Below, piece by piece: positions 38,323 to 47,559 of a stretch of 64,000 nt of DNA. This DNA comes from Cordilura impudica (Eukaryota; Arthropoda; Insecta; Diptera; Scathophagidae). The stretch covers positions 95,036,585 to 95,100,584 of the forward strand of contig OY821519.1 of assembly GCA_963682025.1 (NCBI GenBank), read 5' to 3'. Both the position numbers and the translations under genes were made by a program. The notes below the pieces were generated by a model. It ran no database searches, was not told the origin of the DNA, and saw nothing but the letters and a program-made list of their open reading frames with translations. Position 1 is the stretch's first letter. Every line of letters begins with the position of its first letter.

Positions 38323-38359
38323 ATTGAACATTGTGAAAAACTAACCACACTGCTCGTAG

Positions 38360-38450
38360 GCCTGACTTTAGGTGAGTGTGTTAAAGCGCTGACCAAAAAG
38401 TGCAAGTACGAGTGTATGTGAGAAGGTTCATGGTTCGAAACCTCACGGCC
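38360..38450 (+). promoter_or_regulatory. tRNA-like internal Pol III promoter region
   Basis: In the inverted unit, GGTGAGTGTGTTAAAGCGCT (38371-38390) resembles the A-box/D-arm of Leu or Ser tRNAs. GGTTCGAAACC (38432-38442) is a near-perfect B box, 60 bp further on, a spacing fitting a tRNA with a long variable arm. The following CACGGCCGCC resembles an acceptor 3' strand. The stems are imperfect, so it is not a working tRNA gene. Equivalent boxes are on the minus strand in each array unit (first at about 35944-36028). Confidence 0.6.
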
Positions 38451-38525
38451 GCCCTAAGTAGAAAAAATTTTCATATAGAAACAATCTATTCAATTAAAAA
38501 CATAACAATTATCACAATGTTCAAT

Positions 38526-38567
38526 AAATCGCTGATGAAGGCTGAAATGCCAGAAACCGGTCCGATT
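38526..38567 (+). ncRNA. Candidate hammerhead ribozyme, inverted unit
   Basis: Same 42-base motif as in the array units but on the plus strand, 84 bp after the B box at 38442. The core CTGATGA is at 38532-38538 and the predicted cut is after the GTC ending at 38562. Its retention in the inverted unit, next to minus-strand copies, gives complementary RNAs if both strands are transcribed. Confidence 0.75.
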
Positions 38568-39503
38568 AAGAATACAGTGCAGTTATGAATTTTTGAAATA
38601 TATGCTTTCTTCTTCTTTACCACGCACCATTTAAAAAAAAATTCCTTACGTTAGCAAAGCAAATTAGAAAAAAAAAAATGGAGTTTTATCAAAATCATGC
38701 CTTAAAAACTGAAGAATTTTGGAAAACTGTACTTTGGACAGATGAGTCCATGATTCGCTTGAAGTACTCTCATGGCAGAATTCATGTATGGAGAAAGAGA
38801 GGAAGTCATTGTCGTATAAATGCACTAAGCCTACGTTTAAGGGATCAGAAAGAGGATTAATGGTATGGGGTTGTTTATGCACAAATGGAGTAGGGAAATT
38901 AATCACTCTAGAAGGTAAAGTGAATGCCGACATTTATTTAAATATTATAAAGGCAGTGGCAATACCGGAAGGAAGGAGACTAATAGGAAATGCATTTATA
39001 CTACAACAAGATAACGCTCCTATCCACACCGCCAAAAAAGTAACAAAATACCTAGAAGATGAAAAGCCCCGACCTCTCGCCGATTGAGAACGTTTGGGCA
39101 ACTTTGAAACTACGGATTTCGCAGGAAGCGCCACAAAATATTACACAATTAAAAAATTGTGTCAAGGAAACTTGGAAAAAAAATTTCACCAGAGGAATGC
39201 AAGAAACTTGTTGCAACCATGGATGACCGTTTGTCAAAAATGTCAACCAGAAATGGTGGACATTGTGGATACTAAATTACATGGAAACTTTCTTATGTAA
39301 CGTAATTTAAGTTGTTTTTTATTTTATTACTTAATATCAGCGAAACGGCTGAATTTATTTTTACCTTTTGTCAAATTTTAAATAATATTGGATATGTACT
39401 TTAATTTAGTGATTTAGCAATTAAACAATTTAAATAATAAATAAAAGTTATGTTAATTTGAAATTTATTTTATCGTGTGGAAACTTATTTTTGTGAGATA
39501 TTG

Positions 39504-40179
39504 TATATTCAGATTAAAATACTAAGAACTTTTTCCAAGTGTTCTTGAAAAATTTTTTGTAAATAGCCATCAAACATATACGAAAATCTTATTTTCACAC
39601 ATTTGAGTGGAAAGTGGAAGATCTTTTTCGAATAGTAGTTAGCCCACTCCATAGTTTTTATCAAAATGTTTTAATATTACCAGTGTAACTGACTTCAAAA
39701 TATATAAAATCATACCATGTATTTTGGAAAAAAATTTTTTTAAATGAAGTCAAATGAAGTGAATATTTTCATACATTTGTATGGAAAGGCGTGGAGCTTT
39801 TTCGAGTAGCAGTTTGCCCACAGTCCGATTCAATTGAAATTTCAGGATAATATTCTTAGTACTTGTACGATTCCAAAAAGTATACAGTTGTTATACTAAA
39901 TAATTATATTTATCGTTTTACATAGTTTCAAACATGAAAAATGTTAATTTTTACCACTCGAGTAGCTCGAGTACTCGAGCTTGACCGTAGGCTCTGCCAG
40001 CTATAATACATTTTTTCTAACCTTACACGAACCAATTTCCTGAGAGAGTTAAACAAGAATTTTGCTAAACACAAAAAAAAGATGAGTCAAAAACAAAATA
40101 AAAAATTTTGAAAACTAAAAAACAAACATATCTCTGATTTAAACATCGATAAATAGTGCAATATTAGAAATTTGTAATA
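39504..40179. other. Unassigned AT-rich sequence
   Basis: Two diverged direct repeats (about 39597-39655 and 39766-39824, both around TGGAAAG then TTTTTCGA(A/G)TAG) and a short palindromic cluster of CTCGAG at 39958-39979. No gene recognised. Confidence 0.35.
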
Positions 40180-40240
40180 AAATAGAGCCATGACCGTGAA
40201 AATAGCTTAATTGGCAAAATCAAAATTTTACAGGAGATAG
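40180..40240 (+). promoter_or_regulatory. Conserved upstream block, copy F
   Basis: TAGAGCCATGACCGTGAAAA through ACAGGAGATAG, 339 bp before the start codon. Its sequence is almost the same as that of the A, C and D blocks although the genes have diverged, which argues for constraint. The second shared segment TTGTAAATTCGTAACGGTAA follows at about 40335. Confidence 0.55.
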
Positions 40241-40471
40241 TTTTTTTTTTTTTAAATTATCTTTGCTTTACCTTTGAAATATCTTTAATATTCAAACACG
40301 CTAAGAGAGCGAAGTTAAGTTTAAATTGCGTTTGTTGTAAATTCGTAACGGTAATTCGAACCCCTATGAAATTAAAACACATTTAACATGTATTAACATT
40401 TACTTATGTGAGGCAAAAAATCAATGTCAGTGTTGCAACATGATAAAATTAAAAACATATTTGAAACTAAG

Positions 40472-40510
40472 TATAAATAGACAAGTTAAATCTCATATTA
40501 GCCACAGTAT
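40472..40510 (+). promoter_or_regulatory. Core promoter, copy F
   Basis: TATAAATAG at 40472-40480 and an ACAGTATTCG initiator-like site with presumed +1 at 40506. This predicts a 73-nt 5' untranslated region. Confidence 0.65.
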
Positions 40511-40578
40511 TCGTAGCAAGTTCAATAGTTTCATTATATTAATAGTAAACTTTAAATTAGTCCAATCTATCATACACC

Positions 40579-41219
40579 ATGCGTTTCCTTAGTGCCACAA
40601 TTGTTTTAGTAGCCTTGTGCGGTTTGGCTGTGTCTGGACATTCACATCATGGTCATCATGGACATGGACATAGTGAGGAGGTAAGCTACTCAGTAGCCAC
40701 CAAACATGAACACCACGGAGGACATGGTGGTCATGATGGTGGTCATGATGATGGACATCATGGTGGTCATGATGATGGACATCATGGTGGTCATGATGGT
40801 GGCCATCATGGTGGTGGACATCATGATCATCATGCCCATCCTAAATACGAATTCGATTATGGTGTTAAGGACAAAAAAACTGGCGACATTAAAAGCCACA
40901 AAGAACACAGAGATGGTGATAAAGTTAAAGGTAAGATTCTATAAAAATACTTCAATGTATATTGGTGTTTCTAAAAATTTATTCCATTCAATTTATTCCA
41001 TTTTTAGGCAGCTACTCACTAAAAGAAGCTGATGGCACAACTCGTCATGTAGAATACACTGCTGATAAAAAGGAAGGTTTCAAAGCTACTGTTCATATAA
41101 GCGGCCATGCTCATGCTGACCACGGACATGGACATCATGACCATCACGATCATGGTCATCATGGTCATGCTAGCAGTTATGTTAGTGTCAAGAAACATGA
41201 AGAGACAAAACACAAATAA
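40579..41219 (+). CDS. Histidine-rich RR-2 cuticular protein, copy F (2 exons)
   Basis: Exon 1 40579-40930, intron 40931-41007 (77 bp), exon 2 41008-41219; 187 aa. After the signal peptide (about 1-20) the linker is expanded by repeats of GGHDDGHH, giving an Asp/Gly/His-rich spacer before the RR-2 domain at about 87-147 ([10 protein letters not shown] here; YGVEDK in most copies). The tail is shorter in His and ends [13 protein letters not shown]. The short intron is shared with E. The codons for the repeat (CATGGTGGTCATGATG) form an in-frame minisatellite, so length change by slippage is likely. Confidence 0.92.
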
Positions 41220-41229
41220 GAAGCTCCAC

Positions 41230-41743
41230 TGTGATAACCCTACGGGAAAGACTGTGGCCATTCATCTGAAAGTACTGATGTCGTGACTGGTGCAACCAGG
41301 ACATAAACTGAACTATCATTATATTAGTTTTCATTAATTTAATTTTAAAAAATAAAAATTACTAAACTATTTTCTATATTTTAATCGCTATTTGATATCC
41401 TATTTTTTTTTTTTTTATTTAAAAATTGTTTCATGTCACGTTTGATTTTTTAATTATCATTAATTAAATGTTAGATGCAAAATCTGAATTCAGAAAACAT
41501 AAACTGAATTTTATAATATTAAATACGAGCACTTGGATTGGTTATTTTGGAACTGCAATATCATTAATATGCGATATATTACGAAATTCAACTTCGTAGC
41601 TAATTATTTCGTATTTTTAGCGAGGCTTTTCAAACTTTTACAAAACTAATGAAATCTTTCGTAGCCATTTCCACGAATTTCCAATACTACTAAATGCAAA
41701 TTTTTGGCATTGGCATTTCTGTAGTTCGAATAAAAAAAAATTA
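41230..41743. other. 3' flank of copy F
   Basis: Contains the conserved downstream block TTTTTAATTATCATTAATTA at 41447-41466 and a poly-T run at about 41403-41416. No gene. Confidence 0.4.
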
Positions 41744-42290
41744 ATGTGAGTCCGATCACAGGGGATGTGTAAACATCATTGATTTTCAGAAAGTATTAAT
41801 TGTATTTCAGAAAACATCAATTCAATTTTAGAAAGTATCAATTGTATTTCAGAAAACATCAATTGATTTTCAGAAATACTTAACTATATTTCAGAAAACA
41901 TCAATTGAATTTTAGGATGTATCAAATGTATTTCAGAAATTATCGAATGTATTTCAGAAAATATCAATTGCATTTCACATAATATCTATTGAAATTCAGA
42001 ATTAAAAAGTAGTTTACCCTACTATATCGAAAAGTTATTATTGTTTCTATTGGGGATTTGGAGTCACAGTATATATTTAGCAATACTTGGACTTATTGGT
42101 TATGCACTGGAAAATAAACTATCAAGGGCGGCCTTTTAATCGAAAGAAGATGAGGACTTTATTTGTTAATTAGCTACAACATAAACACTAGGATAGAATT
42201 TTGACCGATTTTGAAGTAATCATTTTGAAAAAAAAAAAACACGTTTATATCGTCACTTAAATGCAAAAGGCCGTAACTAACAAAAAGTTC
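41744..42290 (+). repeat. Left arm of a foldback-like structure, 21-bp minisatellite
   Basis: A 34-bp boundary sequence (41744-41777, including GATGTGTAAACATC) is followed by about ten 21-bp units of the type ATTGTATTTCAGAAAACATCA to about 42000. Then comes unique sequence ending in TTTATATCGTCACTTAAATG and AAAGGCCG. The units and the AAAGGCCG end are inverted at 45985-46390. Confidence 0.65.
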
Positions 42291-45240
42291 AAAATTGACT
42301 ATTTGTATTGTAGTTACGGTCATTTACTTAAAACTGCTATTTTACCATAAATTTGTTTTCATAAATAAAAATCCATCTTTATTTTTCAGCTTGATTCTAA
42401 AATTTGATTATTAAGCTTAAAGTAGTTTTTGTTTTATGATGTTTTTCCTGTAAAAAAAATAAAAATATTACTTACGGCTCGTGGTAGTTCCGGAGAAAGC
42501 ACTTTAAACATGGTACGGATTCTGGCTAAGCAGAGGAAAGGTATTAATGTGTGTCATATAAATGCTCAGAGCCTAAATAACAAAATTGATGAATTCAGAT
42601 TGACATTTGAAAACTCATCTGTGGATGTTATTTGTGTGTCAGAGACTTGGTTCGTAAAAGATACGCCTGACAGTCTGTTTAATTTAAATGGTTATGTTGT
42701 ATTCAGAGCTGATCGTAAAACCATGCTGGTGGTGTTGCAATATATATTAGGGAAGGTATTAAATGTAATTTTAAATGCAGATCTAATGAAGGTGAGGTAA
42801 TTGATGTAATCGAATATTTGTTTGTAGAGGTTATTTCTGAAAATAACAAAATGCTTATAGTATGTATATACAGGCCACACCGTGATACTGTGATCACTTC
42901 TTTTATGGAAGATTAGAGAGGTTGACGGTCATCTACATGGATTTGTTAATTGCAGGTTATTTTAATTGTAATCTTCTGTGTGACACTTATGTCTCAGAAA
43001 ACATGGAAACCATTGGTCTCACATCATTAAACTACACGATGCCTACACACTGTACATCAACAGCAAGTACTTCACTTGACCTTTTTTTGTTAACGATTTA
43101 ACCAAAGTATTGTTGTACGACCAACTATCGGCCTCATGTTTGTCGAAACACGACTTAATTTTCACGACATATGACTTTATTTTAAATAATGAAACACTAT
43201 CAGTTACATATCGTGACTTTAATAATGTCAATTACAATGTTTTGGCAAAACATATTTCTTTAGTAAATTGGATGTCCATTTATCATATGACTTCTGTTGA
43301 CTATCAGTTGCCCTTCTTGGAGAATAATATCTCATACTTATTTGATCTTGCTGTACCTAAGATAACGAAGAACATTAGGACCTTTACAAGATCGTGGTTT
43401 ACAGCACATATTAAACAACTGATTGGTCAAAGAGATAATGCGTTTTCACGTTTGGAAAAAATTTAAGTTACCTCAACTTAAAGAAGAATATCGAAATCTT
43501 AGAAGAGAAGTTACTCGTGAAATTCGTAGATCAAAGTCTGAATATTATGGCCACCGTTTTGAAAATGCAATTAACACCAAACGGAAATGGAAAACTATTC
43601 GGGAAATTGGAGTTGGCCGAACTAGTAATAGGAAAACTTGCGAACTCACTCTTGATTAACTTAATTCAGCTTTTACTAATTTACCCACTGTTCAATTTCA
43701 ACCTCCTGCACACAATACAATCAATAACCTAGTGATTTCTGATAATGATAATCCATTTGATTTTCAATGTGTTAGCAATGATGAGGCACTTAGCCATAAA
43801 ATCAAATGCAATTGGATATGACAACATGCACCCTAAATTTATCAAAATTATCCTTCCTATCCTCTTACCATACATTACTTACATGTATAATACGATCCTT
43901 ACCACCAGCGTGTTTCCAACACAATGGAAGCATGCAAAGGTTATTCCTGTGCCTAAGACAAACTCTGAGTTTAGGCCTATATCAATACTACCATTCTTTT
44001 ATAAGGCTCTTGAGAAGATAATGCATAAACAGATAAACGAATACCTAAAACGATTTGGGCTATTATCGCAAAAGCTATCAGGCTTTAGGCAAAACCATAC
44101 TTGTACAACTACTTTAATAGATGTTGCAGATGATATTCGTCATGCCATTGATGGTGGAAATATTTGCTTTTTAGTCCTTCTTGATCATTCTAAAGCCTTC
44201 GACATAGTTGATCACTCAATACTTTCAACAAAACTTAGTCGGCTTTTTAATTTCTCAGAGTGTTCAAAGAAACTTGTTGAATCCTACCTGGTAAGCCGTG
44301 TTCAGTCGGTCTTCCTTAATAACCAATTTTCGAGACCACTACATGTACCTAAAGGTGTTCCGCAAGGCTCAATTCTAGGCCCTCTTTTATTTTCAATGTA
44401 CGCCAATGACTTGCCAGATCATGTATAGTATTGTAAAGAACACATGTACGCCGATGACGTCCAAGTATATCTTTGCAGTCCACTAATATCTTCCAGAGAA
44501 AACGTAGCAAAACTTAATGATGATTTAAATAATATTTATAACTGGGAAACTGCTAATAGACTTTGTCTGAATCCCCTCAAGTCCAAATGTCTCATCATGC
44601 ACAAGAAAACTCTACGTCATAATCTAGATTTTGATATTTTTCTCAACAATCTGAGAATTGAAATTGTGTCCTCATCAAAAAATCTGGGTATTGTTTTTAA
44701 TGACACACTTAGTTGGAACAATCATGTTAACGTTGTGGTAGGGAGAACGTATGGTATGCTTCGGACGTTTTGGGTGACTCAATCTTGCACTCCACTCCAT
44801 TAAATATAAGAATAATACTTGCAAAATCTTACCTAATGCCGGTTTTATTATACGGGTGTGAAATTTTTGCTTTATGCGACTCAACTAGTAAGAGAAAACT
44901 AAATGTGGCCTTCAATAGTATTATAAGGTATGTTTATGGATTAAACAGACTTGATCGTATTACCTCGTTTTCAACTAGACTATATGGTATTTCGTTTGAT
45001 AATATTTTAAAATTAAAGGTGCTAGTCCTATTACACAAAATTATATATCAGAAGGCACCATCATACCTTTTCAACCGCTTAACCTTTGCAAGATCCAATA
45101 GAGGGAGAAAGCTTGTACCGATAAGATATCGTAGTATAATTTCTGAATGGCAGTTCTACTTTAATGCCGTTTATCTCTGGAACATACTACCAAATCAAAC
45201 ACAGAAAATCAACAACGCAATACAGTTCAAAAACAAAATA

Positions 45241-45651
45241 GAAGTATAAATGCAAAAAATATTCAAAATTCAAAAATAACGATTGTTTGTTTGGACAGAG
45301 TTGTATCTTCTGAAACTAATACAAAGTAAAGCTGTATGGTACGAAAAACTGAAATTAACCACACTGCTCGTAGGCCTGACTTTAGGTGAGTGTGTTAAAG
45401 CGCTGACCAAAAAGTGCAAGTACGAGTGTATGTGAAGGTTCAAAAACATAACAATTATCACAATGTTCAATAAATCGCTGATGAAGGCTGAAATGCCAGA
45501 AACCGGTCCGATTAAGAATACAGTGCAGTTATGAATTTTTGAAATATATGCTTTCTTCTTCTCTACCACGCACCATTTAAACAAAATTAAAAATTGCATA
45601 TTAATTACAGTAGTAATTGCAATATGTCTGAAAAATGACGATAAATCTAAC
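45241..45651 (+). mobile_element. Hammerhead/tRNA-like retroelement, 411-bp copy
   Basis: Single, 5'-truncated copy of the unit found in the array at 35675, in sense orientation, inserted in the LINE reading frame. AAACAAAATA at 45231-45240 and 45652-45661 is the target-site duplication. The tRNA-like part has lost the B box region by a deletion (AGGTTCAAAAACATAAC), while the A box segment at about 45387-45406 is intact. It ends CTAACAAAC, the same 3' end as the left border of the array. Confidence 0.88.
45472..45513 (+). ncRNA. Candidate hammerhead ribozyme, solo copy
   Basis: Same 42-base motif with AATCG, CTGATGA, GGC-loop-GCC, GAAA, CCGGTC and CGATT, without any change relative to the array units. 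The neighbouring tRNA-like part has decayed, so the ribozyme is the better conserved of the two. Confidence 0.72.
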
Positions 45652-45984
45652 AAACAAAATAACTGCTAGTTTTTCAATGCAAATTTAAATTATTTGTCAC
45701 TTATTGTTTTTAATACACCAATGTTATTTCAACCATTTTTCTCTTTTTTTTTTTAATCAAAATTTTACCATTTGATTCTTTTATATTAAATTATGTCAAA
45801 CTCATTCATTTATTTAGTTCTTTATTTTATTTATTTTTTATTTACTTTATATAATTATACAATTTATTTAAATATTTTTGTATACTGTAACTTGTTTTTC
45901 TTTAAAAATTCCCATACTATAAAATAAAAGATGTAAATCTTGTTGTATGGGAAGAACAAATAAAAAAAAAAATAAACTAAACTA

Positions 45985-46390
45985 AACTAAACGGCCTTTG
46001 GCATTTTAGGTGACGATATACCGAGTTTAAGACTTAAAAAAATATGTTTTTATATAGCGTTCTGACTATTTTTCTGAGACTCAATTGATATTTTCTGAAA
46101 TTCAATTCATATATTCTGAAGTAAATTTAATAATTTCCGAAATACACTTGATGTTTTCTGAAATACATTTGATATTTTCTGAAACTCAATTGATATTTTC
46201 TGGAATTCTATTGATATTCTCTGAAATACAAATGATACTTTCTGAAAATCAGTTGATACTTTCTGAAATTCAATTGATACTTTCTGAAAATCAATTGATG
46301 TTTTCTGAAAAATAATTGATACTTTCTGAAACACAATTGATACTTTCTGAAATTCAATTGATGTTTTCTGAAATACAATTGGAAAAGGTG
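45985..46390 (-). repeat. Right arm of the foldback-like structure, 21-bp minisatellite
   Basis: AACGGCCTTTGGCATTTTAG at 45990 is the inverted counterpart of the left arm's inner end. About fourteen 21-bp units (TTGATACTTTCTGAAATTCAA type) fill 46082-46384. Because 21 is divisible by 3, both strands show long artificial open frames with 7-residue periodicity (IQLILSE and VSIEFQK); these are not genes. Confidence 0.65.
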
Positions 46391-46467
46391 TAGTAATTAA
46401 AAATACATCTAAGTTTATTTTTGGCTTCTTCACAGTTTTCCTGGTATCTAGTTTTTTAATGTATCAG

Positions 46468-46560
46468 GCAGCTACTCACAATAGATACTGGAATTTCAAC
46501 TCTGTGTTAAATGTCAAGAAAAATGAGGACGAGAATAAATCTATGGAAGTAGGCAAATAG
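46468..46560 (+). pseudogene. Probable fossil exon 2 of a cuticular gene
   Basis: A splice-acceptor-like CAG is followed by GCAGCTACTCAC, as at the start of exon 2 of copy F. The end LNVKKNEDENKSMEVGK resembles [13 protein letters not shown] in position and chemistry. A stop follows GSYSQ at once and the RR-2 core is missing. It could be coincidence. Confidence 0.35.
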
Positions 46561-46594
46561 AAAAGTAATAAATACGTAATTTAAATGTTCTTAC

Positions 46595-46985
46595 ACTAGA
46601 TCTGTCAATAGCAAATATATACTTGAATATTTCAAAAAAAAAACTCTGTAAGTTTGTAAACATGTTAAATTCACAGCACACCTAGCGGTTCTGCTTACCA
46701 AAAAAGTTCTGTCAATAGCAAATATACACTTGAATATTTAAAATTAACGAAAAAGATTTGTGATTTAGCTAAACAGACAGCGAACTCGGCGGTTCTGCTT
46801 ACTAAAATAGTTCTGTCAATAGCAAATATATATACTTGAATATTTAAAAAAACAACTTTGTAAGTTTGTGAACATGTTAAACTCACAGCACACCTAGCGG
46901 TCAATAACAAATATTCATTTAAATAGTTAAAATTAACGAAAAAGATTTGTGATTTTGCTAAACAGACAGCGAACTCGGCTTAATA
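46595..46985. repeat. Two-type alternating tandem repeat
   Basis: Two related modules alternate twice. Module 1 starts TCTGTCAATAGCAAATATA and ends CACAGCACACCTAGCGG. Module 2 shares that start and ends TAAACAGACAGCGAACTCGG. The composite unit is about 215 bp. No coding function. Confidence 0.6.
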
Positions 46986-47520
46986 AATACCAATACACTT
47001 ACATATACCTCACACCGATTTTCCCTTACGCTGTTTTTGTGATTGTATTGTGAGCGCATAGATGTTTACACATCAAAAATGTAAATTCAATGACTTGGTA
47101 CATCGTATGCATAATATTCGCAATAGCGCAAGTATTATTCCGTCCCATTGGCGTGGCCGAACTGCAATTAGAGAATAATTAGCCAATGTCCAATTATCCA
47201 CTTATACAAATTAGAAGATACAATTGTAATCAATAATCAATCCAAGGGCTCATATTTAATATTATATAATTCAGTTTATTTATTTATTTAATTCAGATTG
47301 TTTCACAAAACATTTAATTAATGAATAATTAAAAAATAAAATATTACATGAATACGAGTTAAAGATAGAGGTTTAACAATGTAAAATAGAAAGCTAATTA
47401 ATTATAATTTTTTTAATTGAGATATATGTACACATTTAACTAATGATAATTAAACTAAAGATAATTGAGTATTGTGTCCAGGTTTCGATACACACGGGAT
47501 CAGTACTTTCAGATTAATGT
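46986..47520. other. 3' flank of copy G
   Basis: Contains GATGTTTACACATC at 47067-47080, the boundary motif also found at 41744-41777 and 60123-60158. It also has a GTGGCCGAACTGCAATTAGA segment (47153) that is inverted at about 62600-62625 downstream of copy H, and the conserved downstream block at 47291-47332 (minus). Confidence 0.45.
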
Positions 47521-47559
47521 CCACAGTCTTTGCCGTATTATTCATACAATCGAGCTCCC

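Larger units (their letters stand above)
35675..38636 (-). mobile_element. Tandem array of a hammerhead-ribozyme/tRNA-like retroelement
   Basis: About four and a third head-to-tail units of 610-619 bp, nearly identical, are followed at 38337-38636 by a partial unit in the opposite orientation. The direct target duplication AAAAATTCCTTAC at 35662-35674 and 38637-38649 shows the whole array landed as one insertion in the Tc1-like transposase gene. On the element's sense strand (minus for the array, plus for the inverted piece), each full unit has tRNA-like A and B boxes and then, about 80 bp on, a hammerhead ribozyme fold. No protein is encoded; the short recurring open frames are shadows. The 3' end on the left reads CTAACAAAC plus an A-run. 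Confidence 0.9.
33813..39300 (+). pseudogene. Tc1-family (DDE) transposase, disrupted
   Basis: Starts MGKFKQFTLAERKAI at 33813, with an N-terminal HTH (SGDSHRKIANIFKKSHTAIG). It is broken first by a 13-bp tandem duplication (AAAAATTCGTGCC) and then by the LINE. It resumes at 35576 (SVSAQTIRRRLHEAGKHG) and is cut again by the array. From 38640 it runs MEFYQNHALKTEEFW, TDES (first catalytic Asp), a frame change near 38815, and LQQDNAPIHTAKK (second Asp). A deletion of about 30 bp follows, then DLSPIENVWATLK (catalytic Glu). The reading picks up in frame across both insertion sites, so the gene was less damaged when each insertion landed. Confidence 0.85.
33404..39503 (+). mobile_element. Tc1-like transposon with doubled terminal repeats, host of two insertions
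   Basis: Outer terminal repeats 33404-33430 and 39477-39503 (TATCTCACA then AAATAAGTTTCCA) sit next to TA dinucleotides. A second, inner repeat pair lies at 33605-33626 and 39280-39301 (GTTACA then AAGTTTCCA). This is the IR/DR arrangement known from some Tc1-family transposons. Subtracting the LINE (34107-35575) and the tandem array (35675-38636) leaves about 1.67 kb, the normal size for the family. Confidence 0.85.
42400..45985 (+). pseudogene. Non-LTR retrotransposon (LINE), copy 2, decayed and interrupted
   Basis: Same family as 34107-35575 but longer. Apurinic-type endonuclease motifs appear first (ICHINAQSL-type INVCHINAQSLNNKIDEF, then CVSETWF, from 42530), with several frame breaks to about 43660. 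Then comes reverse transcriptase (FRPISILPFFYKALEK, LLDHSKAFDIVDHS, GVPQGSILGPLLFS). A stop at 44426-44428 separates MYADDVQVY from the earlier part, and LNPLKSKC follows. Another break is at about 44800. The end of ORF2 (KNKI, then TASFSMQI) is split by the 411-bp insertion at 45241-45651. The 3' tail runs to AAACTAAACTAAACT-type repeats near 45985. Confidence 0.8.

Noticed and set aside
38360..38450. Functional tRNA-Leu or tRNA-Ser gene
   Set aside because: A and B boxes are good but the acceptor, anticodon and T stems do not pair; treated as a tRNA-derived promoter.
35810..38588. Recurring 62-residue frame in each 610-bp unit
   Set aside because: Repeats only because the unit repeats. It overlaps the tRNA-like and ribozyme segments and is lost by small changes in the other copies.
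46085..46433. Long frames with 7-residue periodicity on both strands
   Set aside because: Produced by a 21-bp minisatellite; periodic on both strands, so not protein-coding.
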